Below, piece by piece: positions 18,173 through 26,884 of a stretch of 64,000 nucleotides of DNA. The position numbers and the translations under genes were made by a program. Numbering within the stretch: the first letter of the stretch is position 1; each line of letters opens with the position of its first letter. The stretch is from Anaerolineaceae bacterium (GTDB lineage: Bacteria > Chloroflexota > Anaerolineae > Aggregatilineales > Phototrophicaceae): positions 124,001 through 188,000 of the forward strand of contig JACKCG010000005.1 in the NCBI GenBank assembly GCA_020634135.1. The letters run 5' to 3'. Below the pieces are notes generated by a model. The model saw nothing but the letters and a program-made list of their open reading frames with translations, had not been told where the DNA came from and ran no database searches.

Positions 18173-18949
18173 CGGCGGCTGGAAGGCCTGGGCGGTGAAG
18201 TCAGTTTCAACTGTAACCGGTATCGTGGGGTCGCCATAATGAGCCTGGAGCGCAGCCTGCACAGCGGCGATCCCAGCTTGCAGCGTTTCGTCACTCAGGC
18301 GCCAGGTGCGCGACCAGACACGCCCGGCCAACTGGTCAACATGCTCCTGGGGTGTTTTCTGGTAGGTGAAGGGGTATTTCTCCGCAGCGCTCAACGGCTG
18401 CCATCCTTCATCTTCCAGGAAATCCGGCTGTGTCTCATAGTTCGCGCCTACTGTCTGGTTTTCCTCGTCGGGGATTACCGAGCGCCAGGCCGTCATCAGC
18501 ACATCAAAAGTCACCATGCGCCCACCCCAGCAGTGCAGCAGTTTCCCTCCAGGCCGGAGCACCCGCGCTACTTCTCGCAGTGCATGTTGCCACCTGGCGA
18601 TGAGATGGAAGACATGCACTGCAATTACGGCGTCAAACGATGAGTTAGGAAAAGGCAGATACGTGGCATCTGCCTGAGCAGTGTAGACCTTATGGCCGTC
18701 CTGTTTCCCGCGCAACCGCGCCAGCATACTGGCGGAGACATCAATACCATAATATTCACCTATATGGCGCGATACCGGCAGCGCAATCCGCCCCGTACCA
18801 GCGCCAATCTCCAATACCCGGCTCTCCGGGGTCAGCCCTCCTACCCGGCTAACCAGAGCAGCAGCCCCCCGGTCAACGCCCGGCGGGAAACCGCGAGTCG
18901 CGTCATAATAGGTGGCGGCACGATCAAATCCAACTGAATCAGCGGTCAT
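18164..18949 (-). CDS. Class I SAM-dependent methyltransferase
   Basis: A 261-residue methyltransferase of the Methyltransf_11 type. Motif I is VLEIGAGTGRIALP (about 46-59), followed by the acidic YYGIDVS and the DAVIAVHVFHLI strand. The frame is open upstream but the ATG at 18949, seven bases after the FmdB gene stop, gives the natural start. FmdB and this gene form a pair on the minus strand. Substrate unknown. Confidence 0.8.
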   Translation of the reverse strand: MTADSVGFDRAATYYDATRGFPPGVDRGAAALVSRVGGLTPESRVLEIGAGTGRIALPVSRHIGEYYGIDVSASMLARLRGKQDGHKVYTAQADATYLPFPNSSFDAVIAVHVFHLIARWQHALREVARVLRPGGKLLHCWGGRMVTFDVLMTAWRSVIPDEENQTVGANYETQPDFLEDEGWQPLSAAEKYPFTYQKTPQEHVDQLAGRVWSRTWRLSDETLQAGIAAVQAALQAHYGDPTIPVTVETDFTAQAFQPPLG

Positions 18950-18956
18950 AACAACA

Positions 18957-19265
18957 TCAGTCCTCAAAGGACTTATTGAGTGTGGGCGCGTTGCGGCTGA
19001 CGAAATCCTCACCCAGCTTATCCACCAGTTTTTTGCGTAATTTGGGGGTTTCTTCCGCCCATTTCGAGCGGAGTTCCTCTTTAGTCGCGCCACTGCTATC
19101 ACCAGCCAGCGTGAGTACCCCTTTCGCCTGCGCCGGAGCGCGTTTAATCAGGCGTTTGAGCGCGGCACTCTGGCAATTCGGGCAGGGCGGGGGTGCTTCT
19201 TCAAATCCATGTCGCGCCACAAACTCGTGGTCACAGTCTTCACAGCGGTAGTCATACAGCGGCAT
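18957..19265 (-). CDS. FmdB-family zinc-ribbon protein
   Basis: A 102-residue protein starting MPLYDYRCEDCDHEF with CEDC and CPNC pairs, the FmdB/CxxC_CXXC_SSSS regulatory-protein zinc ribbon. The C-terminal half is charged and not conserved in type. It precedes the methyltransferase gene by seven bases. Function in this family is largely unproven. Confidence 0.85.
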   Translation of the reverse strand: MPLYDYRCEDCDHEFVARHGFEEAPPPCPNCQSAALKRLIKRAPAQAKGVLTLAGDSSGATKEELRSKWAEETPKLRKKLVDKLGEDFVSRNAPTLNKSFED

Positions 19266-19353
19266 ATCACGCTCCTGTTTGCTTGAGACGGATTAACCTG
19301 TCTGCATTATAGCGCAGTTCTGTATGGGGAGTGTTAGACACTGAGCAGACAGG

Positions 19354-20304
19354 CTACTCCAACCGGATTCGCGGGTTCAGCACCGCATAGAGCAGGTCGG
19401 CAACCAGGTTTGCCAGCGCGAAAAAGAAAATTGTCACCATGACAATCGCCTGGAGCATGAGCAGGTTCTTCTGCTTGACAGCATCCACCATCAGCGCCCC
19501 CAGGCCGGGATAATTATAGACATTTTCAATCACGACCAGCCCGCCAATCAGCCAACCGACGCTCAGGGCGATGACGGTAATTGTCGGCAGGAGGGCGTTC
19601 CGCAGCACGTGCTTGAAAATTACAGCGCGATAAGGCAGTCCCTTCAGTGTGGCTGTCCGCACATACGGCTTTTTCAGTTCATCCAGCACACCTGCACGGG
19701 TCAGCCGGGCGATATACCCTAGCAGAACAAAAGTCGCCGTGAGCGATGGCAGAATCAACTGCCGTATCCAGTCTTCCAGGGTGCCATCCGGCACTGAGGA
19801 TGTCGCCGGGAGTCCCAGGCTCTTAATACCCAGCGCGATACCATTAATCAGCAGCAGACCGGTCACAAACTCCGGCAGGCCAACCACCGAGAGCGACAAC
19901 ACTGAGATGAGGTTATCCAGCCACGAGTCTTCCCAAAGCGCGGCCAGCACGCCGAGCAGGATTGAGACGGGCACGCTGATGATGAGCGTCATGGTCGCCA
20001 GGCGCATTGAGTTTCCTAAACGTTCCATCACCAGCGGGCGCACCGCCGGGTTGCCGCTGGTAAATGAGCGCCCCCAATCCCCGGTGACAAATCCGCCCAG
20101 CCAGTTGACGTACTGTACCGGAAGCGGGTCGTCCAGACCGAACTCCGCCCGAAAATCGGCCAGCGCCTGCTCTCCCGCCTCGCGCCCCAGGATGAGCTGC
20201 GCCACGTCGCCGGGGATCACTTGAGTCAGGCCAAAGATAATCAGTGAGGTGACCAGCATCGTCACGGCCAGCAGCAGCAAACGCCGGATTATATAGCGAC
20301 TCAT
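19354..20304 (-). CDS. Oligopeptide-type ABC transporter permease (DppB/OppB)
   Basis: A 316-residue inner-membrane permease with the DppB start (YIIRRLLLLAVTMLV), the conserved IPGD after helix one, GLDDPLPVQYVNWL (about 56-69) and the EAA-like loop TRAGVLDELKKPYVRTA that docks the ATPase. Its ATG overlaps the stop of the fused ATPase gene by four bases. It is the last gene of an importer for peptides, nickel or similar substrates encoded at 25151-19354. Confidence 0.9.
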   Translation of the reverse strand: MSRYIIRRLLLLAVTMLVTSLIIFGLTQVIPGDVAQLILGREAGEQALADFRAEFGLDDPLPVQYVNWLGGFVTGDWGRSFTSGNPAVRPLVMERLGNSMRLATMTLIISVPVSILLGVLAALWEDSWLDNLISVLSLSVVGLPEFVTGLLLINGIALGIKSLGLPATSSVPDGTLEDWIRQLILPSLTATFVLLGYIARLTRAGVLDELKKPYVRTATLKGLPYRAVIFKHVLRNALLPTITVIALSVGWLIGGLVVIENVYNYPGLGALMVDAVKQKNLLMLQAIVMVTIFFFALANLVADLLYAVLNPRIRLE

Positions 20305-22388
20305 AGAGATACCTCGTTGCGCTCCGAGTCCGGCGGGGTGGACTGCATGGCAATCAACTCATCAATCGGGATATGGCAGCGGATACGATGACCGTCACCG
20401 GCATCCAGCCAGGGTGGTTCTTGCGCTTCGCAGATCGCGCCGATTTTACGCGGGCAGCGGGTGTGAAACCGGCAGCCCGACGGAATGTTGCGTGGACTCG
20501 GCACATCGCCTTCCAGCCGGATATTGCCTCGCTGTACTGTGGGGTCAGGTGCGGGGATAGCAGAAAGCAGCGCCTCGGTATATGGGTGTGAAGGAGCCTG
20601 ATACACATCCTCAGTATCGCCCTCCTCCACAATCTGCCCCAGATACATCACCGCGATCCAGTCCGCCAGGTAACTCACGGCGGCCAGATCATGCGAGATC
20701 AGGATATACGATGCGCCTTCCCGCGCCCGCAGGTCTTTGAGAAGATTCAGCACGACCGCCTGTACCGAAACATCCAGGGAAGAAGTCGGTTCGTCGGCGA
20801 TCACCAATGCCGGGTCAGTGGCAAAGGCGCGGGCAATCGCAACACGCTGCTTTTCACCGCCGCTCAGTTCCGCCGGGTAACGGTCCGCATATTCGGCAGT
20901 CAGGCGCACTTCATCCAACAAATCGTTCACTTTCGCCCGAATCTCGGTCTGGGTCATTGCCCGACTACTCAGGCGGCGGATCGTGCGGGCAAGTGCCTCT
21001 CCAACCGTCTGGTAAGGATTAAGGGTGTCGTTGGGATTCTGGAACACCATTTGCAGTTCACGCAGAACAACCTGTGAACGCCCGGCCAGGGTATTGGCGA
21101 TGGGCATATCCAGCAGCGTCATCTGGCCGTCATCAGCCACTTCCAGCGCGACAATACTCCGTGCCAGCGTGGTCTTGCCGCTGCCGCTTTCGCCCACCAG
21201 CCCCAGCGTAGACCGCGCCCGCACCCGCACCGATACATCATCTACCGCCTGGACATAGCCAGAATCGCCGCCAACCAGCCGCGTAAACAGGGAAGGGCTG
21301 CCAAACCGCTTACTCACACCGCCCGCCATTAAGACATAGTTATCATCGGGCGGCAGGCTGGCAGCCACTTTTTCCAGCGGCGCGGTCTGCATCACCAATT
21401 CACCGCTGCGTATTTCTCGCCAACGATGGCATTTACCCATCCGTCCGGTATCAATGATCTCCAAAGGCGGTTTTTCGTCAAAGCAAATCGGCAGTGCCAC
21501 CGGACAGCGCGGCGCAAACACGCACCCGGAGGGACGCTCCGCCAGCGAAGGCGCGACACCGTCAATCGTCGGCAGACGGGTTTCCACGCCTTCAGTGGGA
21601 CGCGGGATACTCGCCAGCAGCCCCATCGTGTAGGGATGCAGCGGAGCGGCATAGAGTGGGTGTACTGGTGCGCTTGCCATTACCTCGCCGCCGTACATGA
21701 CCGTCACCCGGTCACACATCTGGGCAATCGCGCCCAGGTCATGCGAGACGTACAACGCCGCCGCCTTGTTGTCGTGAATCAGGTCACGGAATAAATCGAG
21801 TATCACCGCCTGGGTCGTGACATCCAGCGCCGTTGTCGGCTCGTCCAGCACCAGTAAGCGCGGCTGTGTGCTGAGTGCCATCGCAATCGTTACACGCTGC
21901 TGCATCCCCCCGCTGAGTTGGTGCGGATAACGGCGGACAACAGCCTCCGGGTCGGCAATCTTGACCTTCGCCAGCAGCTCCACTGCGCGGCTGAAAGCCT
22001 GCTGTTTGGAAAGCCCCTCGTGCAGCCGTGTGACTTCTGCGATTTGTTCGCCAATTGTGTAGGAAGGATTCAGCGCCGCCAGCGGGTCTTGCGGCACCAG
22101 ACTCAGCTTCTTGCCCCAGATATGCCGCATCTCATGCTCGCTCTTGGGAACAAGATTCTCGCCATCCAGCAGAATCTCCCCGGAAGAGATACGAGCATTC
22201 CCCGCCAGGTAGCGCATAAGCGCCAGCGCCAGGGTAGATTTGCCGCTGCCGCTTTCCCCCACCAGCCCGTGAATCTCAAAAGGGTCAATACGAAGCGATA
22301 CATCCCGGATGGCATTCAGCCAGCGTTTGCCCAACTGGTAGTCTATCGAAAGGTTGTTTACTTCAATAACAGGGATTGTTGAGTTCAT
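20301..22388 (-). CDS. Fused two-domain ABC ATPase (DppD-DppF type)
   Basis: A 695-residue protein holding both ATPases of a peptide-type importer in one chain. Each half has a Walker A (GESGSGKST and GESGSGKTT), a signature (LSGGMQQRV and LSGGEKQRV), a Walker B (LLVLDEPTTALD and LVIADEPTSSLD) and the C-terminal oligopeptide-transporter extension with HPYT and Cys-containing F-x-x-RCP motifs. The ATG at 22388 starts a normal N terminus; the 13 codons before it look non-coding. It overlaps the permease gene downstream. About 290 bases of repeat-rich DNA separate it from the other permease gene upstream, so transcription across that gap is uncertain. Confidence 0.9.
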   Translation of the reverse strand: MNSTIPVIEVNNLSIDYQLGKRWLNAIRDVSLRIDPFEIHGLVGESGSGKSTLALALMRYLAGNARISSGEILLDGENLVPKSEHEMRHIWGKKLSLVPQDPLAALNPSYTIGEQIAEVTRLHEGLSKQQAFSRAVELLAKVKIADPEAVVRRYPHQLSGGMQQRVTIAMALSTQPRLLVLDEPTTALDVTTQAVILDLFRDLIHDNKAAALYVSHDLGAIAQMCDRVTVMYGGEVMASAPVHPLYAAPLHPYTMGLLASIPRPTEGVETRLPTIDGVAPSLAERPSGCVFAPRCPVALPICFDEKPPLEIIDTGRMGKCHRWREIRSGELVMQTAPLEKVAASLPPDDNYVLMAGGVSKRFGSPSLFTRLVGGDSGYVQAVDDVSVRVRARSTLGLVGESGSGKTTLARSIVALEVADDGQMTLLDMPIANTLAGRSQVVLRELQMVFQNPNDTLNPYQTVGEALARTIRRLSSRAMTQTEIRAKVNDLLDEVRLTAEYADRYPAELSGGEKQRVAIARAFATDPALVIADEPTSSLDVSVQAVVLNLLKDLRAREGASYILISHDLAAVSYLADWIAVMYLGQIVEEGDTEDVYQAPSHPYTEALLSAIPAPDPTVQRGNIRLEGDVPSPRNIPSGCRFHTRCPRKIGAICEAQEPPWLDAGDGHRIRCHIPIDELIAMQSTPPDSERNEVSL

Positions 22389-22436
22389 TTGGAAAGCCAG
22401 GAATGTACGGTTATATAGGTTATGCAAACGGCTTTT

Positions 22437-22676
22437 AGCTGCTGGCCTCTAGCCGCTGGCATTTTCATAGGGACGCCCTGAAATGAGGGATTTGTAGGGC
22501 GTAATACATTGCGCCCGCCCGCGAATTCGGAACACCGTGTCAATCGGTTTAATCGGTTAAGTCCACTGTTCTACGGGAGAATTTCTCCCAACTGCATAAA
22601 TCCTAAAGGCTATCGAGCTAACAAGCTAATCGGCTATCCAGCCATCTTTTTCTGACAACCGAATACTGCCGACTCA
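22437..22676. repeat. Repeat-rich gap inside the ABC importer locus
   Basis: No gene is seen here. The stretch is made of short repeated words. Near 22437-22461 are GCTGCTGGCCTCTAGC-type words, and at 22609-22640 a run of GGCTA/AGCTA words including GCTATCGAGCTAAC. The same words recur at 37685-37780, partly in the opposite orientation. At 22497-22516 is a palindromic hairpin with arms GGGCGTAA and TTGCGCCC. Such word-repeat spacers are common in Chloroflexota intergenic DNA. Confidence 0.55.
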
Positions 22677-23579
22677 TTACACCTGCCCTTCATAGCGGAA
22701 GATGCGGCGCAAGCCATCGGCCATGAGGTTGACGCCGATTACCAGTAAGGCGATAGCCCCCGCCGGGAACCACAGTTCCCAGGGCGTGCGGGCATAATTC
22801 GCCCGCGCCTCACTCACCATACGCCCCCAATCCGGCGAAGGCGGCTGTACCCCCAACCCCAGGAAACCGAGCGATGCTGTTAAGAAGATAGCATAGGAAA
22901 AACGCAGCGCCGCCTCTACGGTGAGTGCAGGCAGCACACTCGGCAGAATCTCACGGAACAGGATATACGGAAGCGATTCGCCGCGCAGTTTCGCCGCCTC
23001 AATGAAACCACTGGTGCGGATATTGAGGGTCGCGCTGCGGATCACCCGCGTGACGATGGGCATATACAGCAGCACGATCACGATGATGATTCCCACTGGC
23101 GACGGCCCTATCGTCCCCAGCATCACCAGCGCCAGCACCAACGCCGGAATAGACAGCAGGCTATCCAGCGCCCGTGAGATAAGCTCGTCAATCCAGCCGC
23201 CATTGTAGCCAACAAACAGGCCAACACACGTCCCCAGAAACACCGAAATTGCTGTAGCGATACCCGGAATAGCGATAATCTCCCGCGCGCCCCATAGTAC
23301 ACGGCTGAAAATATCCCGCCCCAGGCGGTCAGTGCCAAAGGGAAATTCTAGTGATGGTGACTGCCGGGCAGCGCCGCGAATCAGGTCGTCAAAACGGTGT
23401 GGCGCGATATTCGGCCCGAACAGCGCCAGCAAAACAAACGCAATAACGAGCAGTGTCCCCACCAGGGAAACCGGATGCCGGGCAAGCTGGCGGAAAAACG
23501 AGACCACCGCCAGCAGCGCCCGCGCATAGAAGGGGCGTGAAGCCCGTTTGGACTCCACGCCAGGACGTAACGTACTCAA
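22677..23579 (-). CDS. Oligopeptide-type ABC transporter permease (DppC/OppC)
   Basis: A 300-residue permease with an N-terminal cytoplasmic tail, the DppC helix, the HRFDDLIRGAARQSPSLEFP periplasmic segment with the family's FGTDRLGRDIFSR motif (about 98-110), and the EAA loop EAAKLRGESLPYILFREILP. The likely start is TTG at 23579, directly after the TAA of the binding-protein gene. Partner of the DppB-like permease at 19354-20304. Confidence 0.9.
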   Translation of the reverse strand: MSTLRPGVESKRASRPFYARALLAVVSFFRQLARHPVSLVGTLLVIAFVLLALFGPNIAPHRFDDLIRGAARQSPSLEFPFGTDRLGRDIFSRVLWGAREIIAIPGIATAISVFLGTCVGLFVGYNGGWIDELISRALDSLLSIPALVLALVMLGTIGPSPVGIIIVIVLLYMPIVTRVIRSATLNIRTSGFIEAAKLRGESLPYILFREILPSVLPALTVEAALRFSYAIFLTASLGFLGLGVQPPSPDWGRMVSEARANYARTPWELWFPAGAIALLVIGVNLMADGLRRIFRYEGQV

Positions 23580-25151
23580 TTAGCCCTCAACCGATACCAT
23601 GCGATAGTCGGTCAGACCGGGGAACGGATCAAGGTTGAGATTCTGGACCGTGTCCCTCGCTACACCGATAAGCGGAGCGAAGTAAGGCACAATCACCGGG
23701 CCGCGATCACGGAAAATGACCTCAATCTGGTGATAGATTGCCGCCCGCGCCGCCGGGTCAGCGGTGACGCCCGCCTGGGCTACCAGGTCGTCTAGTTCCG
23801 CGTCTGAGAAGTGCGCGTCGTTGTAACCATTGATGCAGCCTTCATCAATCGCGGAAGTAACATACCCTTGCAGCAGGAAAAGCTGTGGGGTCGGGCGGTG
23901 GCCCCAGCCGGTGATCCCCAGTGCCACATCGCAGTAGTTGACCGCGTTGCTGGTGTCGTAGTACAGGCCGGGTTCAACGGTTTCTACCTCGACATTGATG
24001 CAGCCCGCCTCCCACTGGTCTTGCAGCACAACGGCCAGATCAGCATATTCGAACACAATCGGGGCATACAGCGTTAGATTCAACCCGTCGGGGTATCCGG
24101 CTTCGGCCAGTAAATCACAAGAACGCTGCGCGTCATACGACTGGTTTTCCAGCATGTTATCGAAAAATGCGCCATAAGCCGGGCCAATGGGATCATTGTT
24201 GCCCACCGTGCCACGACCATCCAATAGCAGGTCGTTCAGCTCATCGCGGTTGGTCGCATACTTGAACGCTTCACGCACCAAGGGATTGTTCCCCGGTTCA
24301 ATATCCGCCCGCAGCCGGATTGCCGCGTGCTGGCCGGTAATCGCTTCAATGACAGTCAGGCCATCCGCTACGCCATCCGCTACCTGGGTCAGCGGAACCT
24401 TGAAGATCAGGTCAACCTCGCCGCTGTTCAGCGCGTCCAGTTGGGTGATGATGTCACCAGAGAAATACACGAACTCCAGTTGGTCAAGTGCCGGTTCTCC
24501 CGCTTTCCAGTAGTTCGCATTACGAACCAGTACCGCACGACCACCGGCGTTAGCATCCAGCGATTGCAGGACAAACGGCCCGGTACCATTGAAATTGGCA
24601 TACGGGTTATCACCCTCAACAATCACATTGGGTTCAGCCGTACCGTCTTTAATGATGGACGAAAGCTGCGAACCAACACCATACAGAAAGTCCGCATTCG
24701 GCTGGCTGATAGTGAAAGTCACCGCGTAGTCCCCATCAGCAGCAACCGCGAAATCTCCGAGCAGCCGGGTCGCGGCTGAGCCGACTTCCTTCAACCGATT
24801 AAACGTGAACACCACGTCTGCCGCTGTAAAAGGTGAACCGTCCTGGAAGGTAACGCCTTCGACCAGAGTAAAGGTATAGGTCAGGCCGTCATCGCTCACC
24901 GCCCAGTCTGATGCGAGATTGGCGTTAATGCTGGCGTCGGTGCCAATGTCTACCAGCCGGTCATAAATCGCTACATTTAAGGCCACTTCGGGGTCGTTGC
25001 TGCCTTGCGCCGGGTCGAGCACCACTGGGACATCCATACCCACACGCAGCGCGCCGCCGCCCTGCGCCCCTGCCGTAAATACACTCCCAACCAATAGAAA
25101 TGTGACGGCCATAACCGCCATGATACGCCCTATTGCCGCTTTCCGAAACAT
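23580..25151 (-). CDS. ABC transporter substrate-binding protein, family 5
   Basis: A 523-residue extracytoplasmic solute-binding protein for peptides or similar ligands. The ATG at 25151 has a GGGAGGG site five bases before it and begins a signal peptide (MAVMAVTFLLVGSVFTAGAQ) with probable cleavage after AGA; no lipobox Cys is seen. The family signature FQDGSPFTAADVVFTFNRL appears at about 100-118. It is the first gene of the importer operon and divergent from the PadR regulator, with an operator-like palindrome between them. Confidence 0.9.
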   Translation of the reverse strand: MFRKAAIGRIMAVMAVTFLLVGSVFTAGAQGGGALRVGMDVPVVLDPAQGSNDPEVALNVAIYDRLVDIGTDASINANLASDWAVSDDGLTYTFTLVEGVTFQDGSPFTAADVVFTFNRLKEVGSAATRLLGDFAVAADGDYAVTFTISQPNADFLYGVGSQLSSIIKDGTAEPNVIVEGDNPYANFNGTGPFVLQSLDANAGGRAVLVRNANYWKAGEPALDQLEFVYFSGDIITQLDALNSGEVDLIFKVPLTQVADGVADGLTVIEAITGQHAAIRLRADIEPGNNPLVREAFKYATNRDELNDLLLDGRGTVGNNDPIGPAYGAFFDNMLENQSYDAQRSCDLLAEAGYPDGLNLTLYAPIVFEYADLAVVLQDQWEAGCINVEVETVEPGLYYDTSNAVNYCDVALGITGWGHRPTPQLFLLQGYVTSAIDEGCINGYNDAHFSDAELDDLVAQAGVTADPAARAAIYHQIEVIFRDRGPVIVPYFAPLIGVARDTVQNLNLDPFPGLTDYRMVSVEG

Positions 25152-25275
25152 TTTCCCTCCCATACCGTCATCTAGAATGACTGCCGGCCAGATGGCAATC
25201 GTTAGCTGTGTTATCATGCGCATCAACCACCTAACAGCAGTCATTCTAGTGTGACCTGAAATCGCACTTCTGTTC

Positions 25276-25291
25276 TGTAAGTTAGCTTACA
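25276..25291. promoter_or_regulatory. Palindrome TGTAAG-N4-CTTACA between padR and the importer
   Basis: TGTAAG, four bases, then CTTACA, followed by T. PadR-family repressors are known to bind ATGT/ACAT-type palindromes, and this is the only clear one of that form between the divergent padR gene and the ABC importer operon. A second imperfect palindrome, TATATAAA(N2)TTTATGTATA, overlaps the padR transcription start near 25380. Confidence 0.45.
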
Positions 25292-25350
25292 TTAATCACC
25301 GCATTCTACGATTTCTGATACATCGTTAATGAAAGGTTCGCAAATCCCGG

Positions 25351-25380
25351 TTGACAAAGCGCCAGAAGTCCGCATATTAT
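25351..25380 (+). promoter_or_regulatory. Strong sigma-70-type promoter of padR
   Basis: TTGACA at 25351-25356 and TATTAT at 25375-25380 with an 18-base spacer, 34 bases before the padR ATG. It is followed by an AT-rich, partly self-complementary stretch that could serve as an autoregulatory site. Confidence 0.7.
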
Positions 25381-25414
25381 ATATAAAAGTTTATGTATAA
25401 ATCAGGACACATCA

Positions 25415-25966
25415 ATGCTTCGACATGCCCTGCTCGGCATACTCAACTATCACCCGATGAACGGCTACGAAATCAAGCAGTTCATGGATCAATCCACATC
25501 GCATTTCTGGTATGCCAAGCTCAGCCAGATTTACACTACACTCAAGGCACTGGAACAGGATGGATTGCTGGTTTCCGAAGTACAGCCGCAGGAAGACCGA
25601 CCAGATCGCCGTGTGTATACCATCACCGCTGCGGGCCAGACGGCACTGCGAGCGTGGCTGGCCGAGCCACTTACACAGATTGACCAGACCAAAGAGCCGC
25701 TGCTGCTCAAGCTGTTCTTTTCGGCCCAGCTGGATAAAGAGGCTATCCTGGCGCAGCTTCACATCCAGCGTGCCCTGTACCAGCGTTTGCTGGAAACACA
25801 CCGCTCCCAGACTGCCGCGCTCATCAAAGAAGCGGTTGAGCACCAGCCACACCTTAAAAGAGACGCGCTGCTGTGGGAATCCACCCGGCGACTAGGGGAA
25901 CTCTCGACTGAGTTGTATGTGCGCTGGCTGGATGAAACCATCGCACAGATTCAGGAGCACTTTTAG
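25415..25966 (+). CDS. PadR-family transcriptional regulator
   Basis: 183 residues: an N-terminal winged helix typical of PadR (LLGILNYHPMNGYEIKQFM, about 6-24, then YTTLKALEQDGLL and RRVYTITAAGQ) and a C-terminal helical dimerisation domain of the Vir_act_alpha_C kind. This is the longer PadR class 2. It probably represses its own gene and possibly the divergent importer. The downstream CPBP gene is on the same strand after 135 bases. Confidence 0.9.
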   Translation: MLRHALLGILNYHPMNGYEIKQFMDQSTSHFWYAKLSQIYTTLKALEQDGLLVSEVQPQEDRPDRRVYTITAAGQTALRAWLAEPLTQIDQTKEPLLLKLFFSAQLDKEAILAQLHIQRALYQRLLETHRSQTAALIKEAVEHQPHLKRDALLWESTRRLGELSTELYVRWLDETIAQIQEHF

Positions 25967-26101
25967 CCAATTCGCTAAAACCTGATTTCTATCCAACTGT
26001 ATAAATTCGCGGGAAGCAACACTCCCGATTATCCTCCGGCGCTGCTTATCAGCACCGACCTGTGTTTCATGTTGCTCGTTACCAGAGAAGGAGATACGAC
26101 T

Positions 26102-26842
26102 ATGCATATCGCTCATTCCACCTCACCAGATACCCGCTCCCCTATTCAGACCTGGCTGCCCGTCGTCCTGGCGGCGCTGGGCGTGGGCGGACTGCTGCTC
26201 GTCGGGCCAAACGCCGCAACGATACTACCCTTCACCATCCACCCCGACGCCAACCTGGATGCCCGCATCAAATACCAGCTTATCACGCTGGTGATGACGT
26301 TCATCTTTCTGGTCATTCTTTACCGGCTGCGCCCGGAAAACTTCAGGCGGTTCGCCCGGTTGGGCGATATGCGCGCCAATCCCGCGCCGGTATCCTGGTT
26401 AGGCATCAAGGAAAAAGATACCTGGCGACAGGTTGGGCTGACCTTCGCGCTCATCGTGACAATAGCGACAGCGGCGTTCATCTATATGGGCTTCTTGCAG
26501 GACGGAGTCCCTGTTGAGCAGCTTGTGAGTGTTCTCCCCTGGGCGGTGCTGCTCTCGGTCTCGAACGCTTTTGTCGAAGAAAGCCTGACACGCTTTGGCG
26601 TCGTGGTCGGCCTGTACGGGCGTATCCCGAACAACCTGATTTACATCACCGCCGCGCTGATATTCGGCATCCCGCATTACCTGGGCACCCCCGGCGGGCC
26701 GGTTGGCGCGCTGATGGCCGGGTTCCTGGGATGGCTGCTGGCGAAGTCGCTGGTGGAAACGAGGGGCGTGTTCTGGGCGTGGTTCATTCACTTCTTGCAG
26801 GATGTGGTCATCATCACCGCCCTGCTCGCAGTTGGGATGTGA
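26102..26842 (+). CDS. CPBP-family intramembrane metalloprotease
   Basis: A 246-residue membrane protein with about seven helices. The family motifs are visible: EE-x3-R (VEESLTRF, Glu159-Glu160, Arg164), F-x3-H (FGIPH, His192) and a final HFLQD near residue 234. Members cleave membrane substrates or are linked to bacteriocin immunity; the substrate here is unknown. The ATG at 26102 has AAGGAG eight bases upstream, whereas the upstream in-frame ATG does not. Confidence 0.85.
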   Translation: MHIAHSTSPDTRSPIQTWLPVVLAALGVGGLLLVGPNAATILPFTIHPDANLDARIKYQLITLVMTFIFLVILYRLRPENFRRFARLGDMRANPAPVSWLGIKEKDTWRQVGLTFALIVTIATAAFIYMGFLQDGVPVEQLVSVLPWAVLLSVSNAFVEESLTRFGVVVGLYGRIPNNLIYITAALIFGIPHYLGTPGGPVGALMAGFLGWLLAKSLVETRGVFWAWFIHFLQDVVIITALLAVGM

Positions 26843-26858
26843 AAGAGGTTGCGCGTGA

Positions 26859-26882
26859 GGGGCACACGGCGTGCCCCGTTTT
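26859..26882 (+). terminator. Intrinsic terminator after the CPBP gene
   Basis: GGGGCAC, five-base loop, GTGCCCC, then GTTTTC, 17 bases after the stop. Its arms resemble the other GC-armed palindromes in the window. It may also end the convergent carboxylase transcript. Confidence 0.65.
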
Positions 26883-26884
26883 CA

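Noticed and set aside
22437..22676. CRISPR-like array
   Set aside because: The repeated words are only 5-14 bases, irregularly spaced and variable, with no cas genes.
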